Virus record (IMG/VR): IMGVR_UViG_3300049484_000183
Coordinates: 1 to 21,985 of that record
Direction: 5' to 3' (one strand)
From: a virus
Length of the DNA: 21,985 bases
The translations under genes and the position numbers were made by a program. Under the pieces are notes generated by a model. It did no database searches. It saw only the letters and a list, made by a program, of their open reading frames with translations, and had not been told where the DNA came from. Each line of letters begins with the position of its first letter. Position 1 is the stretch's first letter. Below are positions 13,766-20,580 of this stretch, one piece after another.

Positions 13766-14476
13766 ATGTCTGTAAAAATAATGTCACAGGTATTTGATTG
13801 CAATATGCCCGAGTTGAAAACCGATAAGGGCGAAACTGTCTCAGACAGTGCAGGAAAGTTCGTTTTACTTGCGCTTGCAGATCACGCAAGCGAGGACGGC
13901 GAGGGATGTTATCCGGGGGTAAGAAGGATTTGCAGAAAAACAAATCTATCAATTGGCACGGTTGTAAAAGCTCTGAACGCCCTCAGGCATAACGGATTTA
14001 CTCAACTAGAAGGGCAAAGCAGGCGTAAGACCTTCAATTACACTGTTCTAGTGGCTAGAATCGCAGAGTTCCAGTGGCTAGAACAGTCCGATTCTAGTGG
14101 GTATAACAGTAGTGTTCTAGCCACTAGAGCGAAACCATCATTAACCGCACTTCCAACACCAAAAAAGAATGATGAGGCCGCGCTGGCAACCATCTCCCGC
14201 GCTTATGAGTCTGAGATTGGAGTCATCACAGGAATGATACGAGATGAACTTATCGAGGCATCAACATCCTACCCGCTCCAGTGGACTAAAGATGCAATCC
14301 ATGAGGCGGCAATCCAGAACAAACGCGGCTGGAAGTACGTCCTTGCAATCCTCACCCGCTGGAAGGCACAAGGCAATCAGGAAACAATGAAGCTAGAGGT
14401 AACAAAATACCAAAAGCCGGCTATTAAAACAAATAATGACGAAGCTATCAGGAGCGTGCTAAATGCTTTCAGATAA
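13766..14476 (+). CDS. DnaD-like replication initiator with N-terminal HTH
   Basis: I choose ATG 13766 (236 aa) because AGAGGAG (13754-13760) stands 5 nt upstream; an earlier in-frame ATG at 13688 lies inside the leader terminator. Residues about 25-85 are an HTH_36-like winged helix (KFVLLALADHASEDGEGCYP; LSIGTVVKALNAL). Residues about 93-125 are a linker whose DNA carries four iterons. Residues about 145-205 match the DnaD C-terminal domain: YESEIGVITGMIRDELIEAS, then WKYVLAILTRWKAQG. Such proteins bind the phage origin and recruit the host helicase. No phage helicase gene is present, consistent with use of the host one. Confidence 0.85.
   Translation: MSVKIMSQVFDCNMPELKTDKGETVSDSAGKFVLLALADHASEDGEGCYPGVRRICRKTNLSIGTVVKALNALRHNGFTQLEGQSRRKTFNYTVLVARIAEFQWLEQSDSSGYNSSVLATRAKPSLTALPTPKKNDEAALATISRAYESEIGVITGMIRDELIEASTSYPLQWTKDAIHEAAIQNKRGWKYVLAILTRWKAQGNQETMKLEVTKYQKPAIKTNNDEAIRSVLNAFR
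14045..14130. other. Putative replication origin: four 17-bp iterons at 23-bp spacing
   Basis: Units start at 14045, 14068, 14091 and 14114, exactly 23 bp apart. The consensus is the palindrome GTTCTAG-TGG-CTAGAAC. Units 1 and 2 have one mismatch each, unit 3 has three, and unit 4 is an inverted copy with one. Since 23 is not a multiple of 3, the repeats fall in different reading frames, so the DNA and not the protein is conserved. They lie in the linker between the HTH and DnaD domains of the initiator, as lambda iterons lie within gene O. Confidence 0.8.
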
Positions 14477-14783
14477 CGAAATTGAACAAGCCGCTCAAGC
14501 TGAATGGCTGGAAGTGCTTGTCAGACTTTGGGAGGCAGTTGATAAACCCGTTGACACGAAACGATTGAAAAACTATCGCCGTGAATTGGAAAGCGTCCCG
14601 ATGGGGTTGCTTGAGGCGGCTGTTGGTAGATGCATCCGAGAAAACACATACACAAATATCCCAGCAGTTGGTAAGATTTGGGAAGCCGTCCGCAAGGAAC
14701 TAAAGAACCCATACGACCTTGACGCGGCAATTGAAACTTGGAAAGAGTCTCTTTGGCAAAGGTGCTTTTATAGATTTGAGTGA
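14463..14783 (+). CDS. Helicase loader-like protein (G39P-like pattern)
   Basis: A 106-aa helical protein overlapping the initiator gene by 14 nt, with AGGAG at 14450-14454. It contains VPMGLLEAAVGRCIREN and TNIPAVGKIWEAVRKEL. The 'fPt.geI.e' type of motif after a long helix resembles SPP1 G39P-type loaders/inhibitors that bring the helicase to the initiator. Its place next to the DnaD-like gene agrees. No Walker motif is present, so it is not a DnaC-type ATPase. Similarity is modest and the call is tentative. Confidence 0.5.
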   Translation: MLSDNEIEQAAQAEWLEVLVRLWEAVDKPVDTKRLKNYRRELESVPMGLLEAAVGRCIRENTYTNIPAVGKIWEAVRKELKNPYDLDAAIETWKESLWQRCFYRFE

Positions 14784-14790
14784 GGATGAA

Positions 14791-14952
14791 ATGAGAAAAA
14801 TACTTGTTGCAATCAAAGGAATTTTCTACCGCGTCATTGGCATGGATTGGATTTCAGGCGGTTGGGATTGCGACCCCGTCCTGGTCTATCTCGTTGAGGA
14901 TATGGGGGTAAATATAATCCATCGGTCAGTTAGAGTTGTGGAGGATCCATGA
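14791..14952 (+). CDS. Small hypothetical protein
   Basis: A 53-aa protein from ATG 14791, with GAGG at 14782-14785 upstream; a longer in-frame reading from 14719 would overlap the previous gene heavily and I reject it. It reads MRKILVAIKGIFYRVIGMDW and then an acidic/hydrophobic end. The last four bases form an ATGA overlap with the next gene, which supports that it is translated. I recognise no family. Confidence 0.5.
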   Translation: MRKILVAIKGIFYRVIGMDWISGGWDCDPVLVYLVEDMGVNIIHRSVRVVEDP

Positions 14953-15236
14953 ATACACCTATTCAAGAACTTTCAGTAGATGACTTTATCACATTGGCGG
15001 CGCAAAACAAAATTGAACTGATTGACCAACTCGCGGCGCAAATGTTGGACATCGGCTATCGTGCGGCGGCGGCGTCCGCTGAATACTACCGCGTGAAACT
15101 CACTGCAAAAAACGATGAGCGCGTTCCTGAGTTGACAGCTATTCGCGCAAAGCTGGAAGGCGAATACGACGCCATAAAGCACGCAGTTTCAGCCCTGCAA
15201 AGCACACTCAGGGCAGAACGGGAGTTATCAGAATGA
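14949..15236 (+). CDS. Hypothetical helical protein
   Basis: A 95-aa protein, almost entirely helical by pattern, with an alanine-rich middle (YRAAAASAEYYRVKL) and a long final heptad-like helix (EGEYDAIKHAVSALQSTL). GGAGG (14939-14944 region) precedes the start. It overlaps both neighbours by 4 nt, so it is co-translated with the nuclease gene that follows. I do not recognise a family. A small accessory role in replication or recombination is possible from context only. Confidence 0.6.
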   Translation: MNTPIQELSVDDFITLAAQNKIELIDQLAAQMLDIGYRAAAASAEYYRVKLTAKNDERVPELTAIRAKLEGEYDAIKHAVSALQSTLRAERELSE

Positions 15237-15535
15237 CTCACATGCGGCCGCCATCAGGCGGTAAGGTAGACGCGAACCAAGCGCAGATCGTCCGCGAACT
15301 TCGCGCAATGGGTTTTCGTGTGGATATTGTCTCGCAACTCAAGAAGCTGTACGACTTGATTGTGACAGGCAAAAAAGGGGACGGATTTATTCGTACCTTG
15401 CGCGTTGAAGTAAAAATGCCCGGTGCTGATTTGACTTTTGATGAAAAAGAATATTGGGACGCTGAACCATTTCCGGATACTCTTATTATCGCGCGTGAAA
15501 CTGAAGACATTTTGAGATGGTTTGGAAGGATATAA
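15233..15535 (+). CDS. Small VRR-NUC-like PD-(D/E)XK nuclease
   Basis: A 100-aa protein. It begins KVDANQAQIVRELRAMGFRV, the usual start of small phage VRR-NUC proteins, and has the catalytic pattern YDLIV (D41) and LRVEVKMP (E59, K61), then LTFDEKEYWD and a last strand DTLIIARETEDIL. Family members are metal-dependent nucleases of Holliday-junction-resolvase type and could resolve branched replication or recombination products before packaging. It overlaps the upstream gene by 4 nt (ATGA). Confidence 0.8.
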   Translation: MTHMRPPSGGKVDANQAQIVRELRAMGFRVDIVSQLKKLYDLIVTGKKGDGFIRTLRVEVKMPGADLTFDEKEYWDAEPFPDTLIIARETEDILRWFGRI

Positions 15536-15536
15536 C

Positions 15537-16097
15537 ATGACCGAAACTTGTTTTATCATCGGCAATGGTCCATCATTCAACCGCGTCCCCAAAGGTCTGC
15601 TTGAAAGCGTCCCGACTTTTGGGATGAATTACGCAGGCTTTCAGCCCCGTTATTATGTCTGTGTGGATAACGACATCCTGACACATCACGCGGACGAAAT
15701 ACTCCTGCTTGTGAAAAACGCCCGGATTGCTTTCCTTTCAGCCTTAGTACCGCTTCCGTTTGACTGGGACAAATTGCCTAACATTCAACTCGTGGCAAAA
15801 GATGAACAATCCTTCAAGGCGGAGCAGTTCATGAGCGGGATGACATCGGCTTACGTGGCGCTGAAATGCGCGTATTATCTCGGATTTGAGGAGGTTCATT
15901 TATATGGCGTTGATCACTCGCCCGCGTGGGAACACTATCGCCCTGATTACAGGATAGGCAAAAAGACAAACTATATGCACATGTCGATTATGGAATTTCA
16001 TTACCAGTTAGCAATGAATATATATTCAAGGGCTGGCAGGCGTATAATAAATCATTCTCAATCTAGCAAGTTAGACAAGATATTTAGGCGAGCATGA
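15537..16097 (+). CDS. Rossmann-type protein with GNGPS motif (DUF115/GT42-like)
   Basis: I choose ATG 15537 (186 aa), with GGAAGGA at 15524-15530. The protein starts CFIIGNGPSFNRVP (GNGPS at residues 9-13), then YYVCVDNDIL, and MTSAYVALKCAYYLGFEEVH followed by LYGVDHS (about 100-128). This is the layout of the DUF115/MptE-like and GT42 sialyltransferase-like fold, which binds nucleotides or nucleotide sugars. Substrate and function are unknown. A related-looking protein is encoded at 19279-20238. Its stop overlaps the next gene start (ATGA). Confidence 0.6.
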   Translation: MTETCFIIGNGPSFNRVPKGLLESVPTFGMNYAGFQPRYYVCVDNDILTHHADEILLLVKNARIAFLSALVPLPFDWDKLPNIQLVAKDEQSFKAEQFMSGMTSAYVALKCAYYLGFEEVHLYGVDHSPAWEHYRPDYRIGKKTNYMHMSIMEFHYQLAMNIYSRAGRRIINHSQSSKLDKIFRRA

Positions 16098-16633
16098 AAG
16101 AATATCAACTTTGGCAGCTTGTCCTGTATCCATCCCTGCAACTCCTGACAGGTTTTGTTCTGTCGCGTCGTTATGGATGGGCTTGGGATACTGGCTTTAT
16201 TCTCATCTCTCTGTGTTGCCTGTCAGTAATTACCGGGGCGTACATGTTACTTTACACGCTTGAGGGCGTCTTGAAAGTAAGGGCTTGGGATGCGACCGAC
16301 ACACCAAAGCGCGAACCTGTTGTGGTGAGAGCTCAAGGAATAAACCATCTGAACATGACAGTAATCAAAGTGAGATACGACACAGAGCGAATGTTTTGTA
16401 AGGCGTTGCTTGAGTTCCCAAACTTGACCGAGTCCTATTGGCTGAAAGGCTCGCCTTCCAAGTGGCAATCAATGGGCGGCATGGGTCGCTCTGACTTCGT
16501 AAAATGCAAGGACAGGTTGACAAAGATCGGCGCATTAGAGAGGACGAACCCACAGGCAGGGAACAGCCCGCACAAGGTAGCAGACCGCAGGATACTACAG
16601 CATAGGGCAAATCATCCCACTCCCCCGACATAA
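16094..16633 (+). CDS. Membrane-anchored protein with winged-helix-like C-terminal domain
   Basis: A 179-aa protein. Two membrane segments (about residues 9-25 and 33-57, with FILISLCCLSVITGAYMLLY) come first. Residues about 95-150 look like a winged helix: ALLEFPNLTESYW, MGRSDFVKCKDRLTKIGALE. The pattern helix-W-S..F..-R..L...G is one I associate with small DNA-binding proteins in Chloroflexota genomes and phages (from memory). A membrane-tethered DNA binder could hold phage DNA or regulate it, but this is inference. Confidence 0.55.
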   Translation: MKEYQLWQLVLYPSLQLLTGFVLSRRYGWAWDTGFILISLCCLSVITGAYMLLYTLEGVLKVRAWDATDTPKREPVVVRAQGINHLNMTVIKVRYDTERMFCKALLEFPNLTESYWLKGSPSKWQSMGGMGRSDFVKCKDRLTKIGALERTNPQAGNSPHKVADRRILQHRANHPTPPT

Positions 16634-16704
16634 ACCCCCCTACCGCCCAAAATTGGGATTTGTAGAGAGAAAGTAAGTGAGTAAAGTAAAAAAGTGAGGC
16701 AACT

Positions 16705-17067
16705 ATGACATCAGGCGTTTGGAATAACCCGACCATGTGCAAGATTTGCGGCAAAAAACAAGCCATAAGAAAATACTGTGAGGATTGCCAAAGGCTGGCG
16801 AAGATCAAAAAGAATAAAAAATACAAACACACTCACGGATTCGGGATGCTGATCATCCCTGGTGTGAAGCGTGCCCCAAAGATAACCATTATTTATGACC
16901 CGCTTGAAATTGGAAGTTTCCCCTGTGGTACTACCTTCACGGGCCAGACTGAAATAAAATATATGTTATCCACTCACGCATTTACCGATAACACCATAAT
17001 TGAGGCGGGCGGTCATCGCTTGCGAATAGTGGGTAGCAAATTTGAAGCAATGGAGGATGAGAAATGA
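16705..17067 (+). CDS. Zinc-ribbon hypothetical protein
   Basis: A 120-aa protein with GAGG (16694-16697) upstream. Residues 12-28 hold CKIC and CEDC, a four-cysteine zinc site, followed by a lysine-rich helix. The rest is beta-like (ITIIYDPLEIGSFPCGTTF) without known motifs. It overlaps the methyltransferase gene by 4 nt (ATGA). The 71-bp gap before it is purine-rich with repeated AGTAA/GTGAG words and no clear promoter. Function unknown; nucleic-acid or protein binding is likely. Confidence 0.55.
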   Translation: MTSGVWNNPTMCKICGKKQAIRKYCEDCQRLAKIKKNKKYKHTHGFGMLIIPGVKRAPKITIIYDPLEIGSFPCGTTFTGQTEIKYMLSTHAFTDNTIIEAGGHRLRIVGSKFEAMEDEK

Positions 17068-17666
17068 TTGGTTTTTATGACAGGATTTACACAGACAACC
17101 CGCATAAATGGAGTGGCGAAGCGCGGGACGAGTTCGCTTTTCAGGCGTTGAGTTCATACTCCGATCCTGCCTCACTGCTTGACTTCGGGTGCGGCAACGG
17201 TCACACCCTCAGGTACTTTATGAACAAGTGGCCCGAGACTGAATACTATGGCGTTGATATTTCTGGCGTAGCTTTGGAAATCGCACGCAGGAAAGTTCCT
17301 ACCGCCAAATTTTTCAGCACAATATCAATGAGGAAGGATTATACAGACGACGCAATCCCAAAGGTGAACATAATCACCATGCTTGGAGTATTGGAGCATT
17401 TGCAGAACCTAAGCGACATCCCAAAGATTGCAGAGCATCTTTCCCCCGGCGGGATTATGTATGTCGAGGTGCCGAACTGCCTGAGTTACTCAAACTCAAA
17501 AGATGAAGGTTTTCGCAAGACAACAGGCGGAACAGGTCAAGTAGAATGGCACTTGAAGCGCGAAACATGGGAGGTCGTTTTTGTTGGGGAAGGTCTTGAG
17601 ATTGTCAAGTCATTGACAGGCTTGCAGCCCGCTTGGCAGTTTGTTTGGCTGTTGAAATGCGCGTAA
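17064..17666 (+). CDS. Class I SAM-dependent methyltransferase
   Basis: A 200-aa protein with the classic motifs: SLLDFGCGNGHTLRYF (motif I, FGCGNG at 41-46), YYGVDIS (acidic loop, D65), ITMLGVLEHL (post-motif strand) and LSPGGIMYVEVPN. There is no NPPY or PCQ motif, so it is not a standard DNA adenine or cytosine methylase. It resembles Methyltransf_11/23 enzymes acting on small molecules, lipids or sugars. It could work with the two GNGPS-type proteins in modifying a nucleotide or a sugar (inference). The next gene lies 81 nt further, behind a promoter-like region. Confidence 0.85.
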   Translation: MIGFYDRIYTDNPHKWSGEARDEFAFQALSSYSDPASLLDFGCGNGHTLRYFMNKWPETEYYGVDISGVALEIARRKVPTAKFFSTISMRKDYTDDAIPKVNIITMLGVLEHLQNLSDIPKIAEHLSPGGIMYVEVPNCLSYSNSKDEGFRKTTGGTGQVEWHLKRETWEVVFVGEGLEIVKSLTGLQPAWQFVWLLKCA

Positions 17667-17668
17667 AG

Positions 17669-17726
17669 TTTGCAATGAATTTGCAACTATCTTGTAATGT
17701 TTTTCGAGCCTGTTTTGTTGTATATT
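17669..17726 (+). promoter_or_regulatory. Promoter-like region with 11-bp-phased repeats
   Basis: TTTGCAA (17669-17675), TTTGCAA (17680-17686) and CTTGTAA (17691-17697) are spaced exactly 11 bp apart, on one face of the helix, and are followed by a -10-like TATATT (17721-17726). No clear -35 box stands 16-18 bp upstream of it. AAGGAG (17733-17738) then leads the next gene. The arrangement suggests a regulated internal promoter for the ERF genes. Confidence 0.45.
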
Positions 17727-17747
17727 AGAGGCAAGGAGTAAACAGAC

Positions 17748-18089
17748 ATGACAAACAAATTTCACGATGAGTTAGACGCATTTGAGGCCCGCGTACGCGC
17801 GGAGCAGGAAGAAACCGATTTGCACATGACGCCCAAAACGCCCTTGCTTGACTTGCTTGAAAAGATCAACAGCGAGATCGAGAAGGCTTTGGCAATCCTG
17901 GACGAAGGTAAACGCGCGCGGCTGGCGAAAGATGAAGATGAAGCCGAAGACGACGACGAGCCGACCATTACCAAAGACGAGTTTGAAGAAAAGATGGCAC
18001 GCGGTCTTTACTTCCCGCTTGATGGAAGCGACACGGGCATGATGGCGCAGTTGGAAGCGGCAGGATTTGGCTCTGGAGGTGTGATGTGA
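17748..18089 (+). CDS. Hypothetical acidic protein upstream of ERF
   Basis: A 113-aa protein with AAGGAG 9 nt before the start. It is strongly acidic in the middle (AKDEDEAEDDDEPTITKDEF) with helices on both sides and a glycine-rich end. Acidic proteins next to recombination genes can be DNA mimics or partners of SSB-like proteins, but nothing here shows this. It overlaps the ERF gene by 4 nt (GTGA). No family recognised. Confidence 0.65.
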   Translation: MTNKFHDELDAFEARVRAEQEETDLHMTPKTPLLDLLEKINSEIEKALAILDEGKRARLAKDEDEAEDDDEPTITKDEFEEKMARGLYFPLDGSDTGMMAQLEAAGFGSGGVM

Positions 18090-18754
18090 ACGCAATGACA
18101 TTAGCAGGAAAGATTGCTCTTGCAAGTATTGAGGTCGGAAACTTCAAAGCCGATAAAAAGAACATGGAGCAGAAATACGCATACATCAGCGCGGATCAAG
18201 TTTTATCACGTGCGGGCGATGCGCTTGCAAAGCAGGGCGTGACGGTTTTCCCTTCTCTGTTGGAAGTTGAATTGACAACAATAGAGCGTCAAGGAAAATC
18301 AGCCCGCATTGATGCAAAAATCACCTATTCCATGATGATTTCAGACGGTGAGAAAGATATTGTTATTCCTTGGTTCGGGTATGGTTCTGACTATATGACA
18401 CCTGACAAGGCAGTTTACAAGGCAATCACATCAGGACATAAATATTTCTTGATGAAACTTTTGAACATCGGCGTTGGTAACGAGGATGGCGAACACGAAG
18501 TAGAGAATACTCAAAACGTGATCCTGAACGGATTGCCGGTTGAAAACATCAGTCAAGAGACTGGCGAAGTTGTCAAGCCTATCCGAATTATTGACACGAT
18601 GAGCGATGAAGCGGTAACAATCGCCTCCCAGAAATGGAATATCGGAAAGCCGGAAGCCGCCAAAGAACTTGGCAAAAAGAAATTAAGCAAGATGGGCGTA
18701 ACTGAATTTATTGACTGGCTGAATGATCCGCAAGCAGGAATGGAAGCACAATAA
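18086..18754 (+). CDS. erf: ERF-family single-strand DNA annealing protein
   Basis: A 222-aa protein with ERF hallmarks: QKYAYISADQVLSRAGDALA (residues 29-48), VTVFPSLLEVE, and WFGYGSDYMTPDKAVYKAIT with SGHKYFLMKLLNIG (96-129). The family anneals complementary single strands in phage recombination and genome circularisation. I take the GTG at 18086 as start because GGAGGT (18075-18080) lies 5 nt upstream, whereas ATG 18095 is 14 nt away. The C-terminal part (about 170-215) is a small helical domain. No partner exonuclease is evident. Confidence 0.85.
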   Translation: MNAMTLAGKIALASIEVGNFKADKKNMEQKYAYISADQVLSRAGDALAKQGVTVFPSLLEVELTTIERQGKSARIDAKITYSMMISDGEKDIVIPWFGYGSDYMTPDKAVYKAITSGHKYFLMKLLNIGVGNEDGEHEVENTQNVILNGLPVENISQETGEVVKPIRIIDTMSDEAVTIASQKWNIGKPEAAKELGKKKLSKMGVTEFIDWLNDPQAGMEAQ

Positions 18755-18771
18755 ATCAAAAGGAGAATGAA

Positions 18772-19098
18772 ATGGATAAGAACACACTCGAAACAAAAGC
18801 AGTAAAGGCATTTGAAAATCTCGCATCCGCACGAACCGCGTTATTTACAGCGGCAGAAATTACCATCATGGAAAAGTTTCTGCTCGAACAGCAACGATCC
18901 GACGCGATGGCATCAGGCAAGATTGACGGAAAGAACGCAGAAACCCGCGAAGCGCAGGTGCGCGAACTTCTAGCAGATCAATACTTGAAACTCGCAACCG
19001 CTGAAAATACCGAACGCCTTGCCCGCCGTGATTTTGATTTGGCGAGCATGGAAGCGGACGCGGTGCGGACTTTGGTACGTATTGCAGAACTCCCGTAA
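18772..19098 (+). CDS. Hypothetical helical protein downstream of ERF
   Basis: A 108-aa protein with a strong AAAAGGAG site (18757-18765 region). It is helical throughout and alanine- and glutamate-rich (REAQVRELLADQYLKLATAE), so probably a coiled coil. It follows the ERF gene by 17 nt, so it likely serves in the same process, perhaps as a partner. No family recognised. Confidence 0.6.
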   Translation: MDKNTLETKAVKAFENLASARTALFTAAEITIMEKFLLEQQRSDAMASGKIDGKNAETREAQVRELLADQYLKLATAENTERLARRDFDLASMEADAVRTLVRIAELP

Positions 19099-19116
19099 TA
19101 AAATTATGGCGGTGCG

Positions 19117-19265
19117 CTGAGCCGATGAGCATGAGGTCTCAAAATACCGAACAGGTATTCGGGAGCAATCAGAAACGAGATTGCCACTAGCTCATCTTTG
19201 ATGACCTGCTTGGCTCGGTCATCATAGCCAACACACTCCGGGAGGGAACTCCTCCCCCCCGGAGT
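19117..19265 (+). ncRNA. Candidate structured RNA in the 180-bp gap
   Basis: The gap 19099-19278 has no ORF on the coding strand but dense helices. Helix 1 is GATGAGC 19124-19130 with GCTCATC 19190-19196. Inside it are AATACC/GGTATT (19143-19159) and GCAATC/GATTGC (19165-19184), a three-way junction. Then come TGATGACC/GGTCATCA (19199-19224) and ACTCCGGG/CCCGGAGT (19235-19265) extended by GGGA/TCCC. The loop of the fourth hairpin holds GGCTC, complementary to GAGCC (19119-19123) beside helix 1, a possible pseudoknot. No riboswitch consensus I know fits, and no T-run follows, so it may be a leader of the next gene or a processed RNA. Confidence 0.6.
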
Positions 19266-19278
19266 ACTTAGGAGAATT

Positions 19279-20238
19279 ATGAAATCCTTGATACTTGTAG
19301 GAATGAACCCAAAGACACGAAACCTTATCCCCTGGGATAGTGACGCGGAAATCTGGACACTCAACGAGGCGTATGTCAACAAGTGGCTGAAACGCTATGA
19401 CGTGCTTTTCCAGCTTCATCCCCGTTGGGATTGGGAGCGAAACAATAACTTTGCAGATCCAAACCATCCGCGCTACATCAAGGCAGAGTCGGGCGCGTGC
19501 CTGTTTTGCTCTGGCACTGGCGAAGCGATGAAGGAAGGACAAGTAGAACCATGCCCTCATTGTGAGGATGGGAAGTACACAGTACCTGACCATCGCAACG
19601 GCAAATTTATCGTCATGCAAGACGATAACAACGATGTTCCCAAGTGCGTAAAATTGAATATAGACAAGATGGTAGAGGAATTTTGTGAGAATGGCAAACC
19701 TTATTTTACATCTACCTTCGCCCACATGTTAGTTTATGCTTTCTTGATGAATTACAGAGAAATCAGCATTTACGGATTTGAAATGGAAAGCGACACAGAA
19801 TACATCCATCAGCGACCTTGCGCTGAATACTGGATAGGCTACGGACGGGCGTTGGGTATCAAGATCGAAGCTCCCGGCTCGAAAATCCTGACTGGAACTC
19901 ATTACGCCTACGAAACCAACGTACAAGGCTATCGAACGCGGCTTGAGTTGAGAGTAAACCACTTGAAAGATCAACTTCAAAAAGCAGAGGCGGAAGCGAT
20001 CAGGAGCGAAGGCGCGTTGAATGCGGTAACACCTTTCAAGGCAATCCCCGAAGTCACACCCGCTTTTGATTTGCACTTTGATGAGCATTTCAGAAAAAAA
20101 GGCTTTGTGTCATTCCTGAGAGGCGCAATCCGTGAGACTGAAAACCTAATCAGGCTGTACGACGCATACAACGCGGACGGGAACGAAAAACCCTCCGACG
20201 CGGCGCAAATGTTGGGCTTGACTTACGAACTCGGTTAA
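19279..20238 (+). CDS. Rossmann-type protein with inserted zinc ribbon
   Basis: A 319-aa protein with AGGAG (19270-19274) 4 nt upstream. It begins LILVGMNPKTRNLIPWDSD and AEIWTLNEAY, and later has YFTSTFAHMLVYAFLMNYRE followed by ISIYGFEM and RPCAEYWIGYGRALGIKI, a layout parallel to the GNGPS protein at 15537. A zinc ribbon is inserted at residues 74-95 (CLFC and CPHC). The C-terminal third is a coiled coil plus RLYDAYNADGNEKP, whose DNA is duplicated at 20771-20815. Nucleotide or nucleotide-sugar chemistry is a guess from fold; substrate unknown. Its long structured leader suggests regulation. Confidence 0.6.
   Translation: MKSLILVGMNPKTRNLIPWDSDAEIWTLNEAYVNKWLKRYDVLFQLHPRWDWERNNNFADPNHPRYIKAESGACLFCSGTGEAMKEGQVEPCPHCEDGKYTVPDHRNGKFIVMQDDNNDVPKCVKLNIDKMVEEFCENGKPYFTSTFAHMLVYAFLMNYREISIYGFEMESDTEYIHQRPCAEYWIGYGRALGIKIEAPGSKILTGTHYAYETNVQGYRTRLELRVNHLKDQLQKAEAEAIRSEGALNAVTPFKAIPEVTPAFDLHFDEHFRKKGFVSFLRGAIRETENLIRLYDAYNADGNEKPSDAAQMLGLTYELG
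20148..20192 (+). repeat. 45-bp perfect direct repeat, copy 1
   Basis: Identical to 20771-20815. This copy encodes IRLYDAYNADGNEKP in the C-terminal part of the Rossmann/zinc-ribbon protein. Sequence to the right (CTCCGAC) differs from the right flank of copy 2 (GTTAGGT). It is probably the source copy, as it sits inside a complete gene. Confidence 0.95.
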
Positions 20239-20306
20239 TTGCTGTTTAGGTGGACACTGTCAAATACAATAGTTAGCCCGCCCATCTAAACGAAAGGAAC
20301 TTGCAA

Positions 20307-20552
20307 ATGAAAGGTAGAACAAAAGGAATATTTGAGAGAGCCGAAGAAAGTAACTTATGGTGGCGTATGCGTGCCAGCAAAAGTGATAAGTCAAATATAT
20401 CTCGGCTGGCAGAATCGCTCGGCATGAAGGAAAGTGACGCGGTAAGGTACGCGGTAGCCTTTGCATTAAACAGCGGGCTAACAAAGCGTGCAGCGGACGG
20501 GGCGAAGTCGTTCGTTGAAAAAGAGTTAGTCGGTTATTCGCCCCGCCGCTAA
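20307..20552 (+). CDS. Cassette 1 ORF: small RHH/CopG-like protein
   Basis: I choose ATG 20307 (81 aa); AAGGA (20294-20298) stands 8 nt upstream, while the TTG at 20301 is too close. Residues about 18-50 have a ribbon-helix-helix-like pattern, NISRLAESLGMKESDAVRYA, with a basic N-terminus, so DNA binding or antitoxin/regulator activity is possible. The last ~25 residues (from LTKRAADG) are encoded by the attC-like element and may not be functional. The stop TAA lies inside the right arm of that element. Confidence 0.6.
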   Translation: MKGRTKGIFERAEESNLWWRMRASKSDKSNISRLAESLGMKESDAVRYAVAFALNSGLTKRAADGAKSFVEKELVGYSPRR

Positions 20553-20567
20553 TGCAAACCGTTAGGC
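20476..20567 (+). repeat. attC-like site 1
   Basis: Left box GGCTAAC (20476-20482) and right box GTTAGGC (20561-20567). Spacers are AAAGCGTGC (9 nt) and AATGCAAACC (10 nt). Arms are AGCGG-A-CGGGGCGAA (20492-20506) and TTCGCCCCGCCGCT (20537-20550): 14 complementary pairs with one extra A (20497) on the left, as expected for the extrahelical base that gives attC its orientation. The variable loop is 30 nt. Total 92 bp, within the normal attC range. Confidence 0.8.
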
Positions 20568-20580
20568 GTTTGGAGGTCAA

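Noticed and set aside
19117-19265. tRNA, tmRNA or hammerhead ribozyme
   Set aside because: No T-loop consensus or acceptor stem is present, and CCGATGAG lacks the CUGAUGA/GAAA core arrangement of a hammerhead.
19222-19725. Long open frame on the minus strand (167 codons)
   Set aside because: It lies opposite the well-supported Rossmann/zinc-ribbon gene and the structured gap, has no ribosome-binding site or family pattern, and would be the only minus-strand gene.
20226-20291. A fourth attC-like site before cassette 1
   Set aside because: GTTTAGGTGG and CCATCTAAAC form an inverted repeat, but the boxes do not match GTTRRRY/RYYYAAC and there are no arms with an extra base. It may be an operator or a worn attachment site.
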